Positions 14,702 through 22,989 of a stretch of DNA of 23,630 nucleotides are shown piece after piece (the stretch's first letter is position 1; every line of letters begins with the position of its first letter). The notes below the pieces were generated by a model. That model saw only the letters and a list, made by a program, of their open reading frames with translations. It was not told the DNA's origin and did no database searches. Both the position numbers and the translations under genes were made by a program. The DNA is from Clostridia bacterium (GTDB taxonomy: Bacteria > Bacillota > Clostridia > Oscillospirales > Butyricicoccaceae): assembly GCA_017552495.1 (NCBI GenBank), contig JAFZPW010000183.1, positions 1 through 23,630 of the forward strand, read 5' to 3'.

Positions 14702-15586
14702 ATGGAAATCATTCCTGTTTACGGAAAGACCGGGATCATCGAAATGCCTTTTGCTACCGTGGGCATTTACCGCCTGTCGCAAAATACGGCGGTGCTTGTG
14801 GATTCCGGCGATTACCCCCGGCCAGAACTTCTGGAGCTTTTGGCGCGGGAGGGGCTTGCGGTGCGGGCGGTGTTCTGCACCCATCTGCACCCCGATCACA
14901 TCTCCAACAATCCCGCGCTGGCGGAGCGATACGGCGCGGAGATCTTTGCGCACGAGGCCGAGCGGGGCTCGGCGAAAGCCATGTTCGATATGCTGGAAAC
15001 CACACGGCAGTATCCCCAATGGATCGACGTTCGTCCGGTGTATCCCATCACCTGGCTGAACAGCGAACAGGAAGAAGTCGCGGTGGACGGCGCGGTCTTC
15101 CGCATTTTGCAAACGCCGGGGCATTCTTTCGGTCACATCGCCGTGGTCACGCCCGACGGCGTGTGCTGCCTGGGGGACTCCATGATGTCGGTGCCCCGGG
15201 TGCGGCAGGCCAAACTGCCCTATATGGAAGACGCGGATCAGGCCATCGAAAGCATGGAGCGCATCCGGGAAACCCAGTATCCCTTTTATATCACGGCCCA
15301 CGCGGGAGCAACGCCGCTGGAGGCGCTGCAACTCATGGTGGATGAAAATGTGCGGGTGGAGCTGGAACTTTACGACCGCTTTCTGCGGATGATGGATCAT
15401 CCCCGCAGCGAAGAGGAAGCCATCCGCGATTTTCTGGTGGAAACGGGAACGTGGCGGGAAGACGGGCAGGTGAGCTGGTTTGTGCGCCACAGCGCCGAAA
15501 CACGGCTGGTATCGCTCATTCGCTCGGGCGAGCTTCAGTGGCGCGACGGGACGGTGTGCGCGACGCGGCAAATCAAACGAAACTGA
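14702..15586 (+). CDS. Metallo-beta-lactamase fold hydrolase
   Basis: 294 aa. The zinc-binding motif THLHPDHISN (H61, H63, D65, H66) is followed by H141 (TPGHSFGHI), D159 (CLGDSMMS) and H200 (ITAHAGATP), a complete dinuclear metal site of the glyoxalase II-like type. The core domain covers about 1-205; residues 210-294 add an alpha-helical tail (MVDENVRVELELYDRFLRMM). Such proteins hydrolyse thioesters, lactones or phosphodiesters, and the substrate here is unknown. The ATG at 14702 is the only start in frame after a stop; the ribosome site is weak (GGGGA at 7 nt). It is the last gene of the queG-ansA-MBL unit and is followed by a strong terminator. Confidence 0.9.
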   Translation: MEIIPVYGKTGIIEMPFATVGIYRLSQNTAVLVDSGDYPRPELLELLAREGLAVRAVFCTHLHPDHISNNPALAERYGAEIFAHEAERGSAKAMFDMLETTRQYPQWIDVRPVYPITWLNSEQEEVAVDGAVFRILQTPGHSFGHIAVVTPDGVCCLGDSMMSVPRVRQAKLPYMEDADQAIESMERIRETQYPFYITAHAGATPLEALQLMVDENVRVELELYDRFLRMMDHPRSEEEAIRDFLVETGTWREDGQVSWFVRHSAETRLVSLIRSGELQWRDGTVCATRQIKRN

Positions 15587-15599
15587 AAAATAATTCTTT

Positions 15600-15629
15600 T
15601 TGTAAACGCCTTTGTTTCTTTTTTATACT
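15600..15629 (+). promoter_or_regulatory. Promoter-like pair just before a terminator
   Basis: TTGTAA (15600-15605) and TATACT (15624-15629) with an 18-nt spacer. Transcription would start near 15636, directly at the terminator hairpin, so either this is chance or it produces only an aborted RNA. Confidence 0.3.
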
Positions 15630-15637
15630 TGCTTTCA

Positions 15638-15683
15638 CAATCCGGGGCAGCGGCATTCGCCGCTGTCCCGGATTGCTTTTTTT
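15638..15683 (+). terminator. Strong rho-independent terminator after the MBL gene
   Basis: A 17-bp stem (15638-15654 with 15659-15675, one G-T pair), ATTC loop, then a run of seven T (15677-15683). It separates the queG-ansA-MBL unit from the ABC operon. Confidence 0.9.
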
Positions 15684-15925
15684 ACCCTGCTTTTTCCAAT
15701 AAATATTGTCGTTCTGCGCAAAGCGGGAGGAAATGACCGAGCGATTGTCTGCCGATGAAAAAACAGGGAAAGCAAACGGGAAAGAGATCGGATTCGATGG
15801 TTTCGACGTGCTTAAACCGGCGATTTTGCGGGTTTTTCATAAAAAACCAAAAGCCTGCTTTTGCGCAAAGCGGAATTTTGGGGGAGGAGAGGAGACCGGC
15901 CGTCAGTCAGCAGTGAAATTTATCC
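15684..15925. other. Gene-less stretch before the ABC operon promoter
   Basis: The plus frame is open through here into the binding-protein gene, but no ribosome site or protein signature supports a gene. A short word (GCGCAAAGCGG) occurs twice (about 15716 and 15863), and a small A/T palindrome lies at 15831-15848. Nothing else recognisable. Confidence 0.5.
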
Positions 15926-15955
15926 TTGACAAATGCCGTATTCTCATGATATATT
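15926..15955 (+). promoter_or_regulatory. Strong promoter of the peptide ABC operon
   Basis: Perfect -35 TTGACA (15926-15931), 18-nt spacer, and extended -10 TGA-TATATT (TATATT 15950-15955). Start expected near 15962, giving a leader of about 137 nt before the ATG at 16099. The leader contains a hairpin (GGCCGG 16032-16037 with CCGGCC 16049-16054) followed by a pyrimidine-rich tract, and an in-frame upstream ATG at 15985. Confidence 0.8.
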
Positions 15956-16098
15956 TTTTACAATTACATGAAAAAAGGAAGAACATGGAACGCCCATTAT
16001 ATGTAAGCCTGCCAAACGGGAAAGACAAACTGGCCGGAATGCCTTCCCCCGGCCGATTTCTTTTCCGCAGGAATAAAAACTCTTTAGGAGGAAAAGTT

Positions 16099-18081
16099 AT
16101 GAAAAAAGTTTTGGCGTTGGTTCTGGCTGCAATCATGATCCTTTCTCTGGCTGCTTGCACAAAGAACAACAACACCCCGTCTCCGTCGAACAGCGGCACG
16201 AATCCCCCCGGCAATTCGTCCAATCCCGCGGGCCCCGCTACGCCGGCCGTGGAAGAGGTCAAAGACTGGGTCCACTATCTGACGCAGGTCAACGAGATGG
16301 AAACCTTCAACATTCTTTATTCCCAGGCGAATAAGGAACTGCAGGTTCTGACCAACTGCATCGACGGACTGCTGTCCAACGACAGTTACGGCAATCTGGT
16401 GCCCGGAATTGCCGAAAAGTGGGAATCCGCCGACGGCGGAAAAACGTGGACGTTTACCCTGCGCAAGGGCGTCAAGTGGGTTGACGTGAACGGCAACGAG
16501 AAGGCCGACTGCGTGGCGGAAGACTGGCTGTGGGGTTTGGAGTGGGTTCTGAACTTCCATAAGAATGCCGCCGCCAACACCTCCATGCCCATCGAGATGA
16601 TCGCGGGCGCCGGTGATTACTACAATTACACCAAGGATCTGCCTGAAGCGGAAGGCAAAGCGCTGGGCATCGACAAATTGAAGGAAATGGTGGGCATCGA
16701 AGCCACGGACGACTATACGCTGGTGTATACCTGTGTGGACAGACTGCCCTACTTCCCGACTCTGACCACCTATAACTGCCTGTATCCGGCCGCTCCCGCG
16801 CTGATCGAAGAACTGGGTGTGGATGGCTTCCTGGCCTGCACCAACGAGAATATGTGGTACAACGGCCCTTATGTGCTGCCCACCTTCGTGCGGGAAAACG
16901 AAAAGGTCATGACCCCCAACCCCAAGTACTGGAATCCCGATTGCAAGCGGTTTGACTCCGTCACCTATAAGATGGTGGAATCGGGCGCCCAGGCCTATCA
17001 GATGTATGAAAACGGCGAGCTGAGTTATGTGGAGCTCACCGAGGATGCGCTGAACACCATTTATCAGGATGCGGGTCATATGTTCAACGAGAAGCTGGTG
17101 GAAGCCCGTCCCACCAAGTATTCCTATCAGATCCACCTGGTGTTCAACAAGAATCAGGAAGACGGCGAAACGCCGGATGACAACTGGAACAAGGCGATTG
17201 CCAACGAGGCCTTCCGTCTGTCCCTGTATTACGGCTTGGATGCGGAACCCTATCTGGCCCGTATCAACTCCATCAACCCCCTGAAGTGCGCCAACTTCTG
17301 CTATACCATGAGCAATCTGGTAAACTTCAGCAACGGTCAGGAGTACACCGAGCGGGTTATGGAACTCCTTGGCATCACCCCCAGCACCGAGGTTTATGCC
17401 CGTTATGATGCGGAAAAGGCCGCCCAGTACAAGAAGCAGGCCATGGAAGAGCTGGCCGCGCAGGGCGTGACCTTCCCCGTGATGATCGACTACTACATCT
17501 CCGGCTCCAACTCCACCGCTCTGGACACCGCTGTGATCTTCGGCGAAATGATCTCTGAAAACCTGGGCGACGAGTATGTGAAGCTGAACACCCTGACCTA
17601 TGTTTCCTCTCTGGCCAACGAGGTGCGCAAGCCCCGCAAGGCTTCCATCTTCATCAATGGCTGGGGCGCTGACTACGGCGATCCGCAGAACTATCTGGGA
17701 CAGGAAACCTACGGCGAGGATAATGCCTATTACTCCACCGCTTACAGCAACGCCAACGACATCACCGACGAGGCGCTGATCGCCGTGTATAAGGAGTTCA
17801 CCAAGATGGTCAACGACGCCAAGAACATCACGGACGATATGGACAAGCGCTATGAGGCTTACGCGCAGGCCGAAAAGTATATGATGGAGCACGCCCTCTG
17901 CATTCCGTGGTATGTGGATGTCCACTGGCAGCTCACCCAGGTGAACGACTATTCCAAGATCTATGCGCCTTACGGCATCCAGACCAACCGCTTCGTGAAC
18001 TGGGAGACCTCCAAGGACGGCTACACCACGGAGCAGTATGACGCCTTCGCGGCAGCCTACGCGGCAGGGGCCGGCAAATAA
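16099..18081 (+). CDS. Peptide/solute ABC transporter substrate-binding lipoprotein (family 5)
   Basis: 660 aa. Lipoprotein signal: KK followed by a hydrophobic stretch and lipobox SLAAC, with the lipidated cysteine at residue 20. A flexible N/P/S/G-rich linker (21-52) follows, then the mature SBP_bac_5 domain with the family signature near its start (GLLSNDSYGNLVPGIAEKW and GGKTWTFTLRKGVKW). It is longer than a typical OppA/DppA (about 540). It would capture oligopeptides, or another family 5 solute, outside the membrane and deliver them to the two permeases encoded next. The ATG at 16099 is chosen over the in-frame ATG at 15985 because AGGAGG lies 7 nt before it and the signal peptide begins there. 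The first permease starts 10 nt after the stop. Confidence 0.93.
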   Translation: MKKVLALVLAAIMILSLAACTKNNNTPSPSNSGTNPPGNSSNPAGPATPAVEEVKDWVHYLTQVNEMETFNILYSQANKELQVLTNCIDGLLSNDSYGNLVPGIAEKWESADGGKTWTFTLRKGVKWVDVNGNEKADCVAEDWLWGLEWVLNFHKNAAANTSMPIEMIAGAGDYYNYTKDLPEAEGKALGIDKLKEMVGIEATDDYTLVYTCVDRLPYFPTLTTYNCLYPAAPALIEELGVDGFLACTNENMWYNGPYVLPTFVRENEKVMTPNPKYWNPDCKRFDSVTYKMVESGAQAYQMYENGELSYVELTEDALNTIYQDAGHMFNEKLVEARPTKYSYQIHLVFNKNQEDGETPDDNWNKAIANEAFRLSLYYGLDAEPYLARINSINPLKCANFCYTMSNLVNFSNGQEYTERVMELLGITPSTEVYARYDAEKAAQYKKQAMEELAAQGVTFPVMIDYYISGSNSTALDTAVIFGEMISENLGDEYVKLNTLTYVSSLANEVRKPRKASIFINGWGADYGDPQNYLGQETYGEDNAYYSTAYSNANDITDEALIAVYKEFTKMVNDAKNITDDMDKRYEAYAQAEKYMMEHALCIPWYVDVHWQLTQVNDYSKIYAPYGIQTNRFVNWETSKDGYTTEQYDAFAAAYAAGAGK

Positions 18082-18091
18082 CGAAACGAGT

Positions 18092-19048
18092 ATGATCAAG
18101 TACACGATAAAAAGACTATTACAATCCCTGTTAACAGTCTTCATCGTGGTCACGATCGTGTTCCTGCTGCTCCGGTTAATGCCCACCGATTACTATTTCA
18201 CCGAAGATGAGCTCATTAAACTCACCGATGAACAGAAGGAGGACAAACTCCGGGCAGCAGGCCTCTTAGACCCGACGTTGACACAGTTGGGACGCTTCTA
18301 TTTCAACTTGTTGACCAAGGGAGATCTGGGGACTTCCCGCCGCATTTCCAACGGACAGCCCGTATTGGAATTGATCGGCGAGAAGTTCGGGATCTCCATG
18401 CGGATGGGTCTGATCGCCCTGGGGATCGCCTTGCTGATCGGCATCCCCATGGGCATCCTTCAGGCCCGCTACAAAAACGGCATTTTCGATCATTTTGGCA
18501 CAGCTTACACCATCTTTATCAACGCCGTACCAAGATTGGTGGCGTATTCCTTGATCTATATGCTGGGCGTGAAAGTGTTCAAGCTTCCCTCCATGTATTC
18601 CGTGCGGGATCCGATGCGCACGAGCATTTTGCCGATCGTCTGTCTGGCGGTGGGCTCCATTGCTTCGTATGCGCTGTGGATGCGCCGCTACATGGTGGAC
18701 GATCTGACCAAGGATTATATCAAGCTGGCCATGATTAAGGGCGTTTCAACCAGGGATATTATGTTCAAACACGTTATGCGGAACGCTTTTGTGCCCATGG
18801 CACAGAACCTTCCCGTAACGTTTTTGCTCACCATAGGCGGCTCTCTTTTGGTGGAGTCCTTCTTTGCGGTTCCCGGCATGGGCCCGCTTTTGACCCGCGC
18901 CATTACCCGGTATGATACCAACGTGGTGCAGGCGCTGGTTCTTCTTTATTCAGGTCTGGGCATTCTGGGAATGTTTTTGGGAGATCTTTTGATGTCCCTT
19001 TTTGATCCCAGGATCCGCTTGGCCGGAAAGGGCGGTGAAACCCGATGA
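18092..19048 (+). CDS. Peptide ABC transporter permease (DppB/OppB type)
   Basis: 318 aa. The N-terminal helix (about 9-29) precedes a periplasm-side region, then five more helices, as in DppB. The family's LLRLMP stretch and the EAA-type coupling loop that docks onto the ATPase are visible (YIKLAMIKGVSTRDIMFKHVMRNAF, about 209-232). It forms half of the membrane channel with the next gene product. The ATG at 18092 gives the canonical short N-terminus; the ribosome site is weak (ACGAG), suggesting translation coupled to the binding-protein gene whose stop is 10 nt upstream. Its TGA overlaps the start of the next permease (ATGA). The usual LPGDP after the first helix is MPTDY here. Confidence 0.93.
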   Translation: MIKYTIKRLLQSLLTVFIVVTIVFLLLRLMPTDYYFTEDELIKLTDEQKEDKLRAAGLLDPTLTQLGRFYFNLLTKGDLGTSRRISNGQPVLELIGEKFGISMRMGLIALGIALLIGIPMGILQARYKNGIFDHFGTAYTIFINAVPRLVAYSLIYMLGVKVFKLPSMYSVRDPMRTSILPIVCLAVGSIASYALWMRRYMVDDLTKDYIKLAMIKGVSTRDIMFKHVMRNAFVPMAQNLPVTFLLTIGGSLLVESFFAVPGMGPLLTRAITRYDTNVVQALVLLYSGLGILGMFLGDLLMSLFDPRIRLAGKGGETR

Positions 19049-20058
19049 AGAGCAAACAAAGGGCCCTGGCAGAAGGGCAGGAGCAGGATGCTGTGATCCT
19101 CCGGTATTCCACAGAGGAATTGGAAGCGGTTACGGGCGCCAGCGAAGCGGAACTGTTTTCTTTTGTCGAATATCAGCCCGAAGAGGCGGAGCGTGTCGGT
19201 CACAGCGAATATTCCTATTGGAAGAGCGTGTGGAAAAGCTTCCTGAAGAAGAAATCCGCCGTCGTGATGCTGATTATCTTCCTGACGGTATTCGTCTTTT
19301 CCTTTATTGCGATTTCCCCGCTTTGCACAAAATACAGTCATTATTCGGAACTGAAGAGCAGTCGCAGCAATAAGTTTGCCACACCCGATTCTGAATACTG
19401 GTTCGGAGCGGACAACATCGGCCGGGACTACTGGTACCAGGTATGGTATGCCACACGGCATTCTGTGATGCTGGCGGCCATCGTGGGCGTAGGCGAGGTG
19501 CTGGTGGGTGTGGTCATGGGCCTGCTATGGGGCTATGTGCGAAAATTGGACCGCATATTTACGGAGATATACAATATCATATATTCGGTGCCGACCATCA
19601 TTTATATGACGCTCATAGCGCTGATGATCGGCAAGACCTTCTTGGTGATGTGCGTTTCCCTTATCGCGTTTAACTGGATCTATACGGCTAAAAGCATCCG
19701 AAATCTGGTGTTCATGTACCGGGACCGGGAATACAATCTGGCCTCACGCTGCCTGGGCGCCAAATTGGGCACCATTCTTACCAAGAATATCCTGCCCTAT
19801 CTGATCAGCGTGGTGATTCTGCGGATGGCTCTGTCGATTCCGCAGACCATCGGATATGAAACCACCCTGGCCTATCTGGGCCTGCTGGACGTGAAAGAGC
19901 CGGCTCTGGGACTTTTGCTTCGGAACTCCCGGGAACATTTCATCAATTATCCGCATCTGTTGATTTTCCCGGCGGCGATTGTTTCCCTGATTACTGTGAC
20001 GTTTTATCTGGCGGGAAATGCCTTTTCCGATGCGGCAGATCCCCGGAACCATGTGTAG
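19045..20058 (+). CDS. Peptide ABC transporter permease (DppC/OppC type) with long N-terminus
   Basis: 337 aa. Typical DppC features: the YWKSVWKSFLKKKSAVVMLII entry into the first helix (about 59-90), the GADNIGRDYWYQVWYATR motif (121-138), the EAA-type loop (REYNLASRCLGAKLGTILTKNILP), and six helices. The cytoplasmic N-terminus before the first helix is about 70 residues, acidic, and longer than usual; its role is unknown. The ATG overlaps the upstream stop by 4 nt, with GGTGA 6 nt before it. Pairs with the preceding permease to form the transmembrane pore; the fused ATPase follows after 15 nt. Confidence 0.93.
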   Translation: MKSKQRALAEGQEQDAVILRYSTEELEAVTGASEAELFSFVEYQPEEAERVGHSEYSYWKSVWKSFLKKKSAVVMLIIFLTVFVFSFIAISPLCTKYSHYSELKSSRSNKFATPDSEYWFGADNIGRDYWYQVWYATRHSVMLAAIVGVGEVLVGVVMGLLWGYVRKLDRIFTEIYNIIYSVPTIIYMTLIALMIGKTFLVMCVSLIAFNWIYTAKSIRNLVFMYRDREYNLASRCLGAKLGTILTKNILPYLISVVILRMALSIPQTIGYETTLAYLGLLDVKEPALGLLLRNSREHFINYPHLLIFPAAIVSLITVTFYLAGNAFSDAADPRNHV

Positions 20059-20073
20059 GAAAGGCGTGCGTTT

Positions 20074-22104
20074 ATGAACAAGAATGAAAAAGACGCGATC
20101 CTTTCCGGACGCGAAAGAAATGTGATCCTCTCCGCGCGGGATGTGGAGGTTCAGTTCAGCCTGCGGGGCGACAGACTCACCGCCATCCGCGGCTGCTCCC
20201 TGGATCTGTACGAAGGGGAAACCCTGGCGATCGTGGGGGAATCCGGTTCCGGCAAATCGGTGTTTACCAAGACGTTCTTAGGTATGCTGGACGCCAACGG
20301 CTCCGTGACCGGCGGCAGCATCCTGTTCGAGGGAGAAGACATCTCCCGATTCAAGACGGAAAAGGAGTGGAAACGGATCCGGGGCGGCAAGATATCCATG
20401 GTCATGCAGGATCCGATGACCTCGTTAAACCCCTTGAAGCGCATTGGCGTCCAGGTGGAGGAGTCCATCCGGCTCCATCAGGGACTGTCCGGCGCGGAGG
20501 CCAAGCGGGAAGCCATCCGGATGCTGGATATTGTGGGCATTCCGGATCCGGAACGCCGTTATCACCAGTATCCCCATGAGTTTTCCGGCGGCATGCGGCA
20601 GCGCGTGGTAATTGCCATCGCCGTGGCCTGCCGTCCGCGCATTTTGATCTGCGACGAGCCTACCACGGCGCTGGACGTGACCATTCAAGCCCAGATCCTG
20701 GACTTGATCAGAAGGCTTCAGGAGCAATTCAGCATGACCATCATTTACATCACCCACGATCTGGGCGTGGTAGCCAATGTGGCGGATCGGGTGGCGGTCA
20801 TGTATGCCGGCCAGATCGTAGAGATCGGCACCGCCGAGGATGTGTTTTACAACGCATGGCATCCCTATTCCTGGGCCTTGCTTTCGGCGTTGCCGCAGTT
20901 GGGCATCAAAGGGAAAAAACTGCCGACCATCGACGGCACGCCACCCAATTTGTTCAACAAAATCACCGGGGACGCCTTTGCTCCGCGCAACCGGCGGGCC
21001 ATGGCCATCGATTTCAAAGTGGATCCGCCGTTCTTTGAAGTATCCGAAACCCATAAAGCCAAAACCTGGCTGCTGGATCCCCGTTCGCCGAAGGTGGAGC
21101 AGCCTGCCTCTATCCGGCAGCTCAGCGAACGCATGAACCAGGACTACGGCAGCGGGTTAAAGCATCCGCATCAGGATCCGAACCGTGTGCCGGTCATCAC
21201 CGTGAAGGATCTGCAGGTTACCTTCGGCAGCGGCCGCAAAAAATTTGTGGCGGTGGACAAGGTAAATTTCGAGATCTACAAAGGCGAGACCTTTGCGCTG
21301 GTTGGAGAATCCGGCTCCGGCAAGACCACCATCGGCCGGGCCATTACCCGGATCAATCCCGCCACGGAAGGGGAGATCCTCTTTAAAGGAGAGCGGATCA
21401 GCGGCAAGATCTCCAAGGAAGTGGATCAGAAGGTGATCCGGGGCATTCAGATGATCTTCCAGGATCCGTTGGCCTCCCTGAACGAGCGCGCCAAAGTGGA
21501 GTATATCGTCAGTGAAGGCGTCCGGAACCTGAAGATGTGCAAGAACAGCGCGGAACGGGAAGAACTGGTTCAAAACGCCCTGCGGGAAGTGGGGCTCCTT
21601 CCGGAATTTGCCTCCCGCTTCCCCCACGAGTTTTCCGGCGGCCAAAGACAGCGAATCGGCATTGCCCGGGCGCTCATCATGAAGCCGGAGTTTATCGTGG
21701 CTGACGAGCCGATTTCCGCGCTGGATGTGTCGATCCGGGCCCAGGTGCTGAATCTGTTGAATGAACTAAAGGGAACGTACGGGCTGACCTATCTGTTTAT
21801 TGCCCATGACCTGTCGGTGGTGCGGTTTATTTCCGACCGGATCGCCGTCATTTACAAGGGTAAGATCGTGGAACTGGCCGAGGCGGAGGAGTTGTTCCGG
21901 CATCCGCTGCATCCCTATACCAGAGCGCTGCTTTCCGCCATTCCCAATCCCGATCCTGCGATAGAGCGAAGCAAAAAGCTGCTGGTTTACGATCCGGCGC
22001 AGCATGATTACAGCGAGGACAAGCCCGTCTGGACCGAGATCCTGCCGGATCACTTTGTATACGGCAACAAACAGGAATTGAATCAGTACCGCGGCATGCT
22101 GTAA
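20074..22104 (+). CDS. Fused double-domain peptide ABC transporter ATPase (DppD-DppF type)
   Basis: 676 aa carrying both nucleotide-binding domains usually encoded by two genes. Domain 1: Walker A GESGSGKS (55-62), signature FSGGMRQR (170-177), Walker B ILICDEP (190-196), switch H228. It is followed by the oligopeptide-transporter C-terminal extension (HPYSWALLSALP) and a linker (about 300-370). Domain 2: Walker A GESGSGKT (411-418), signature FSGGQRQR (520-527), Walker B FIVADEP (540-546), switch H578, then a second HPYTRALLSAIP extension. Both sites look catalytically complete. It energises import through the two permeases. AGGAAAGG lies 9 nt before the ATG and overlaps the previous stop. 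A terminator follows 15 nt after the stop, ending the operon. Confidence 0.95.
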   Translation: MNKNEKDAILSGRERNVILSARDVEVQFSLRGDRLTAIRGCSLDLYEGETLAIVGESGSGKSVFTKTFLGMLDANGSVTGGSILFEGEDISRFKTEKEWKRIRGGKISMVMQDPMTSLNPLKRIGVQVEESIRLHQGLSGAEAKREAIRMLDIVGIPDPERRYHQYPHEFSGGMRQRVVIAIAVACRPRILICDEPTTALDVTIQAQILDLIRRLQEQFSMTIIYITHDLGVVANVADRVAVMYAGQIVEIGTAEDVFYNAWHPYSWALLSALPQLGIKGKKLPTIDGTPPNLFNKITGDAFAPRNRRAMAIDFKVDPPFFEVSETHKAKTWLLDPRSPKVEQPASIRQLSERMNQDYGSGLKHPHQDPNRVPVITVKDLQVTFGSGRKKFVAVDKVNFEIYKGETFALVGESGSGKTTIGRAITRINPATEGEILFKGERISGKISKEVDQKVIRGIQMIFQDPLASLNERAKVEYIVSEGVRNLKMCKNSAEREELVQNALREVGLLPEFASRFPHEFSGGQRQRIGIARALIMKPEFIVADEPISALDVSIRAQVLNLLNELKGTYGLTYLFIAHDLSVVRFISDRIAVIYKGKIVELAEAEELFRHPLHPYTRALLSAIPNPDPAIERSKKLLVYDPAQHDYSEDKPVWTEILPDHFVYGNKQELNQYRGML

Positions 22105-22119
22105 AAACCATTTGCCACA

Positions 22120-22144
22120 GGGGCGGGCTTTGCCCGCCCCTTTT
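22120..22144 (+). terminator. Terminator of the peptide ABC operon
   Basis: GGGGCGGGC (22120-22128), loop TTT, GCCCGCCCC (22132-22140), then TTTT. It lies only 10 nt before the next ATG, so the following gene depends on read-through or an unseen promoter. Confidence 0.88.
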
Positions 22145-22154
22145 GTAGAAGTTT

Positions 22155-22574
22155 ATGCTGATAACAACCATGAAGCTTGTTTTCAAACGCCCGGAGCAAA
22201 GACGCCGGGTCCGCGTTTTGCTGGGGATTCGTTTGGGAGCCGCCCTGGTTCTGACGCTGATCTGGCACTTTGCGTTTGCGGCGCCGGGCCGTCAGGCCGA
22301 TTTGCTCCTGCTGCTTCTGGCCGCCCTTCAGGCGGGCGTGGCGTGGATCCAGTATCTGAAAATGGACGGTTGGTACGATCACGGGCTCGTTGTCCGCCGG
22401 AAAACGGATGCGCCGTCCGGAACGGGCAGGATGATGGACTATGTGGATACGGAGCCAGGCAGCGACATCCGGACGGAGGAAAAACAGGACAGGCGCCTGA
22501 TTTCCTTTGCCGCCAATCTCCTCGGCGCGATTATCTGTCTGGCGGGCGCGGGGATTACGGGATATTTCGGATAG
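22155..22574 (+). CDS. Small hypothetical membrane protein
   Basis: 139 aa; I do not recognise the family. Three hydrophobic segments are visible, about residues 21-41, 48-68 and 115-137. Between the second and third lies a polar stretch of about 45 residues. A basic N-terminus (KRPEQRRRVR) suggests that end is cytoplasmic. Two in-frame ATGs (22155 and 22170) are possible and neither has a convincing ribosome site. The gene starts 10 nt after the ABC operon terminator and shares the high GC of the genes to its left. A good terminator follows. The membrane-protein pattern supports a real gene despite weak start signals. Confidence 0.6.
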   Translation: MLITTMKLVFKRPEQRRRVRVLLGIRLGAALVLTLIWHFAFAAPGRQADLLLLLLAALQAGVAWIQYLKMDGWYDHGLVVRRKTDAPSGTGRMMDYVDTEPGSDIRTEEKQDRRLISFAANLLGAIICLAGAGITGYFG

Positions 22575-22598
22575 GAAGAAAACAAACGCCCGCGAGCC

Positions 22599-22634
22599 AA
22601 AAGGTCATCCGGCAGCGCCCGGACGACCTTTTTT
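22599..22634 (+). terminator. Terminator after the hypothetical membrane protein
   Basis: AAAAGGTCATCCGG (22599-22612) pairs with CCGGACGACCTTTT (22619-22632) with one mismatch, followed by a T-run to 22634. The opposite strand also ends in T, so it may work both ways. Confidence 0.8.
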
Positions 22635-22654
22635 GTATTGCGACGGGCTTACGG

Positions 22655-22692
22655 AAAAACCGCTTCTGTCAGAAGAGACAAAAGCGGTTTTT
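22655..22692. terminator. Second, bidirectional terminator-like hairpin
   Basis: AAAAACCGCTT (22655-22665) pairs with AAGCGGTTTTT (22682-22692) around an inner CTTCTG/CAGAAG repeat. A/T tracts on both sides allow termination of either strand. It is the last element with the style of the GC-rich part of the window. Confidence 0.65.
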
Positions 22693-22974
22693 GTGTAAGA
22701 GCACGTAAACGTGCACCAAAGCATAGAGAGAACGCTTAAAGCACACCAAGGAAATGCCGAAACACCAATTGATGAGATCGTGGCCGATTCAGAGCGAGCG
22801 TTTTTGCTCCCATCTCTTAAATGCGTTGATCCCTTTCATCCTGCTTTATAAGAATCAGCGCCCATGTTAACCGGTCGGAGGACAAAATGTGTCCCATGAA
22901 GCGTTTTGTCAAGTGCTTTTTCTGATTTATTGACGGTTTTCTTCTTTCGAACGGTAGAATTGTTCATGTTTTTC
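22693..22974. other. Gene-less transition zone to AT-rich DNA
   Basis: No supportable gene on either strand. A 50-codon plus frame after the TAA at 22696-22698 has no good start. Short inverted repeats are present: GCACGT/ACGTGC (22701-22714) and GACAAAA (22881-22887) with TTTTGTC (22904-22910). Base composition falls along this stretch, suggesting the border of acquired DNA. No transposase or integrase fragment was recognised. Confidence 0.5.
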
Positions 22975-22983
22975 TGTTATACT
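22975..22983 (+). promoter_or_regulatory. Extended -10 promoter upstream of the HAD gene
   Basis: TGT-TATACT is an extended -10 element. The -35 region is poor at standard spacing. TTGACG (22930-22935) with TAGAAT (22955-22960) is an alternative with a long 19-nt spacer. Either would give a leader of about 270-300 nt. Confidence 0.45.
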
Positions 22984-22989
22984 AATTTT

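Noticed and set aside
15831..15848. GGTTTTT/AAAAACC palindrome before the ABC operon
   Set aside because: Short A/T palindrome without a T-run or nearby gene end; not supported as a terminator or operator.
16084..18186. 700-codon minus-strand frame opposite the binding-protein gene
   Set aside because: Antisense shadow; the plus strand encodes a complete lipoprotein with signal peptide and family motifs.
22112..22708. 198-codon plus frame overlapping the small membrane protein
   Set aside because: It runs through terminators and has arginine/glycine-rich low-complexity content; the alternative frame shows clear hydrophobic segments.
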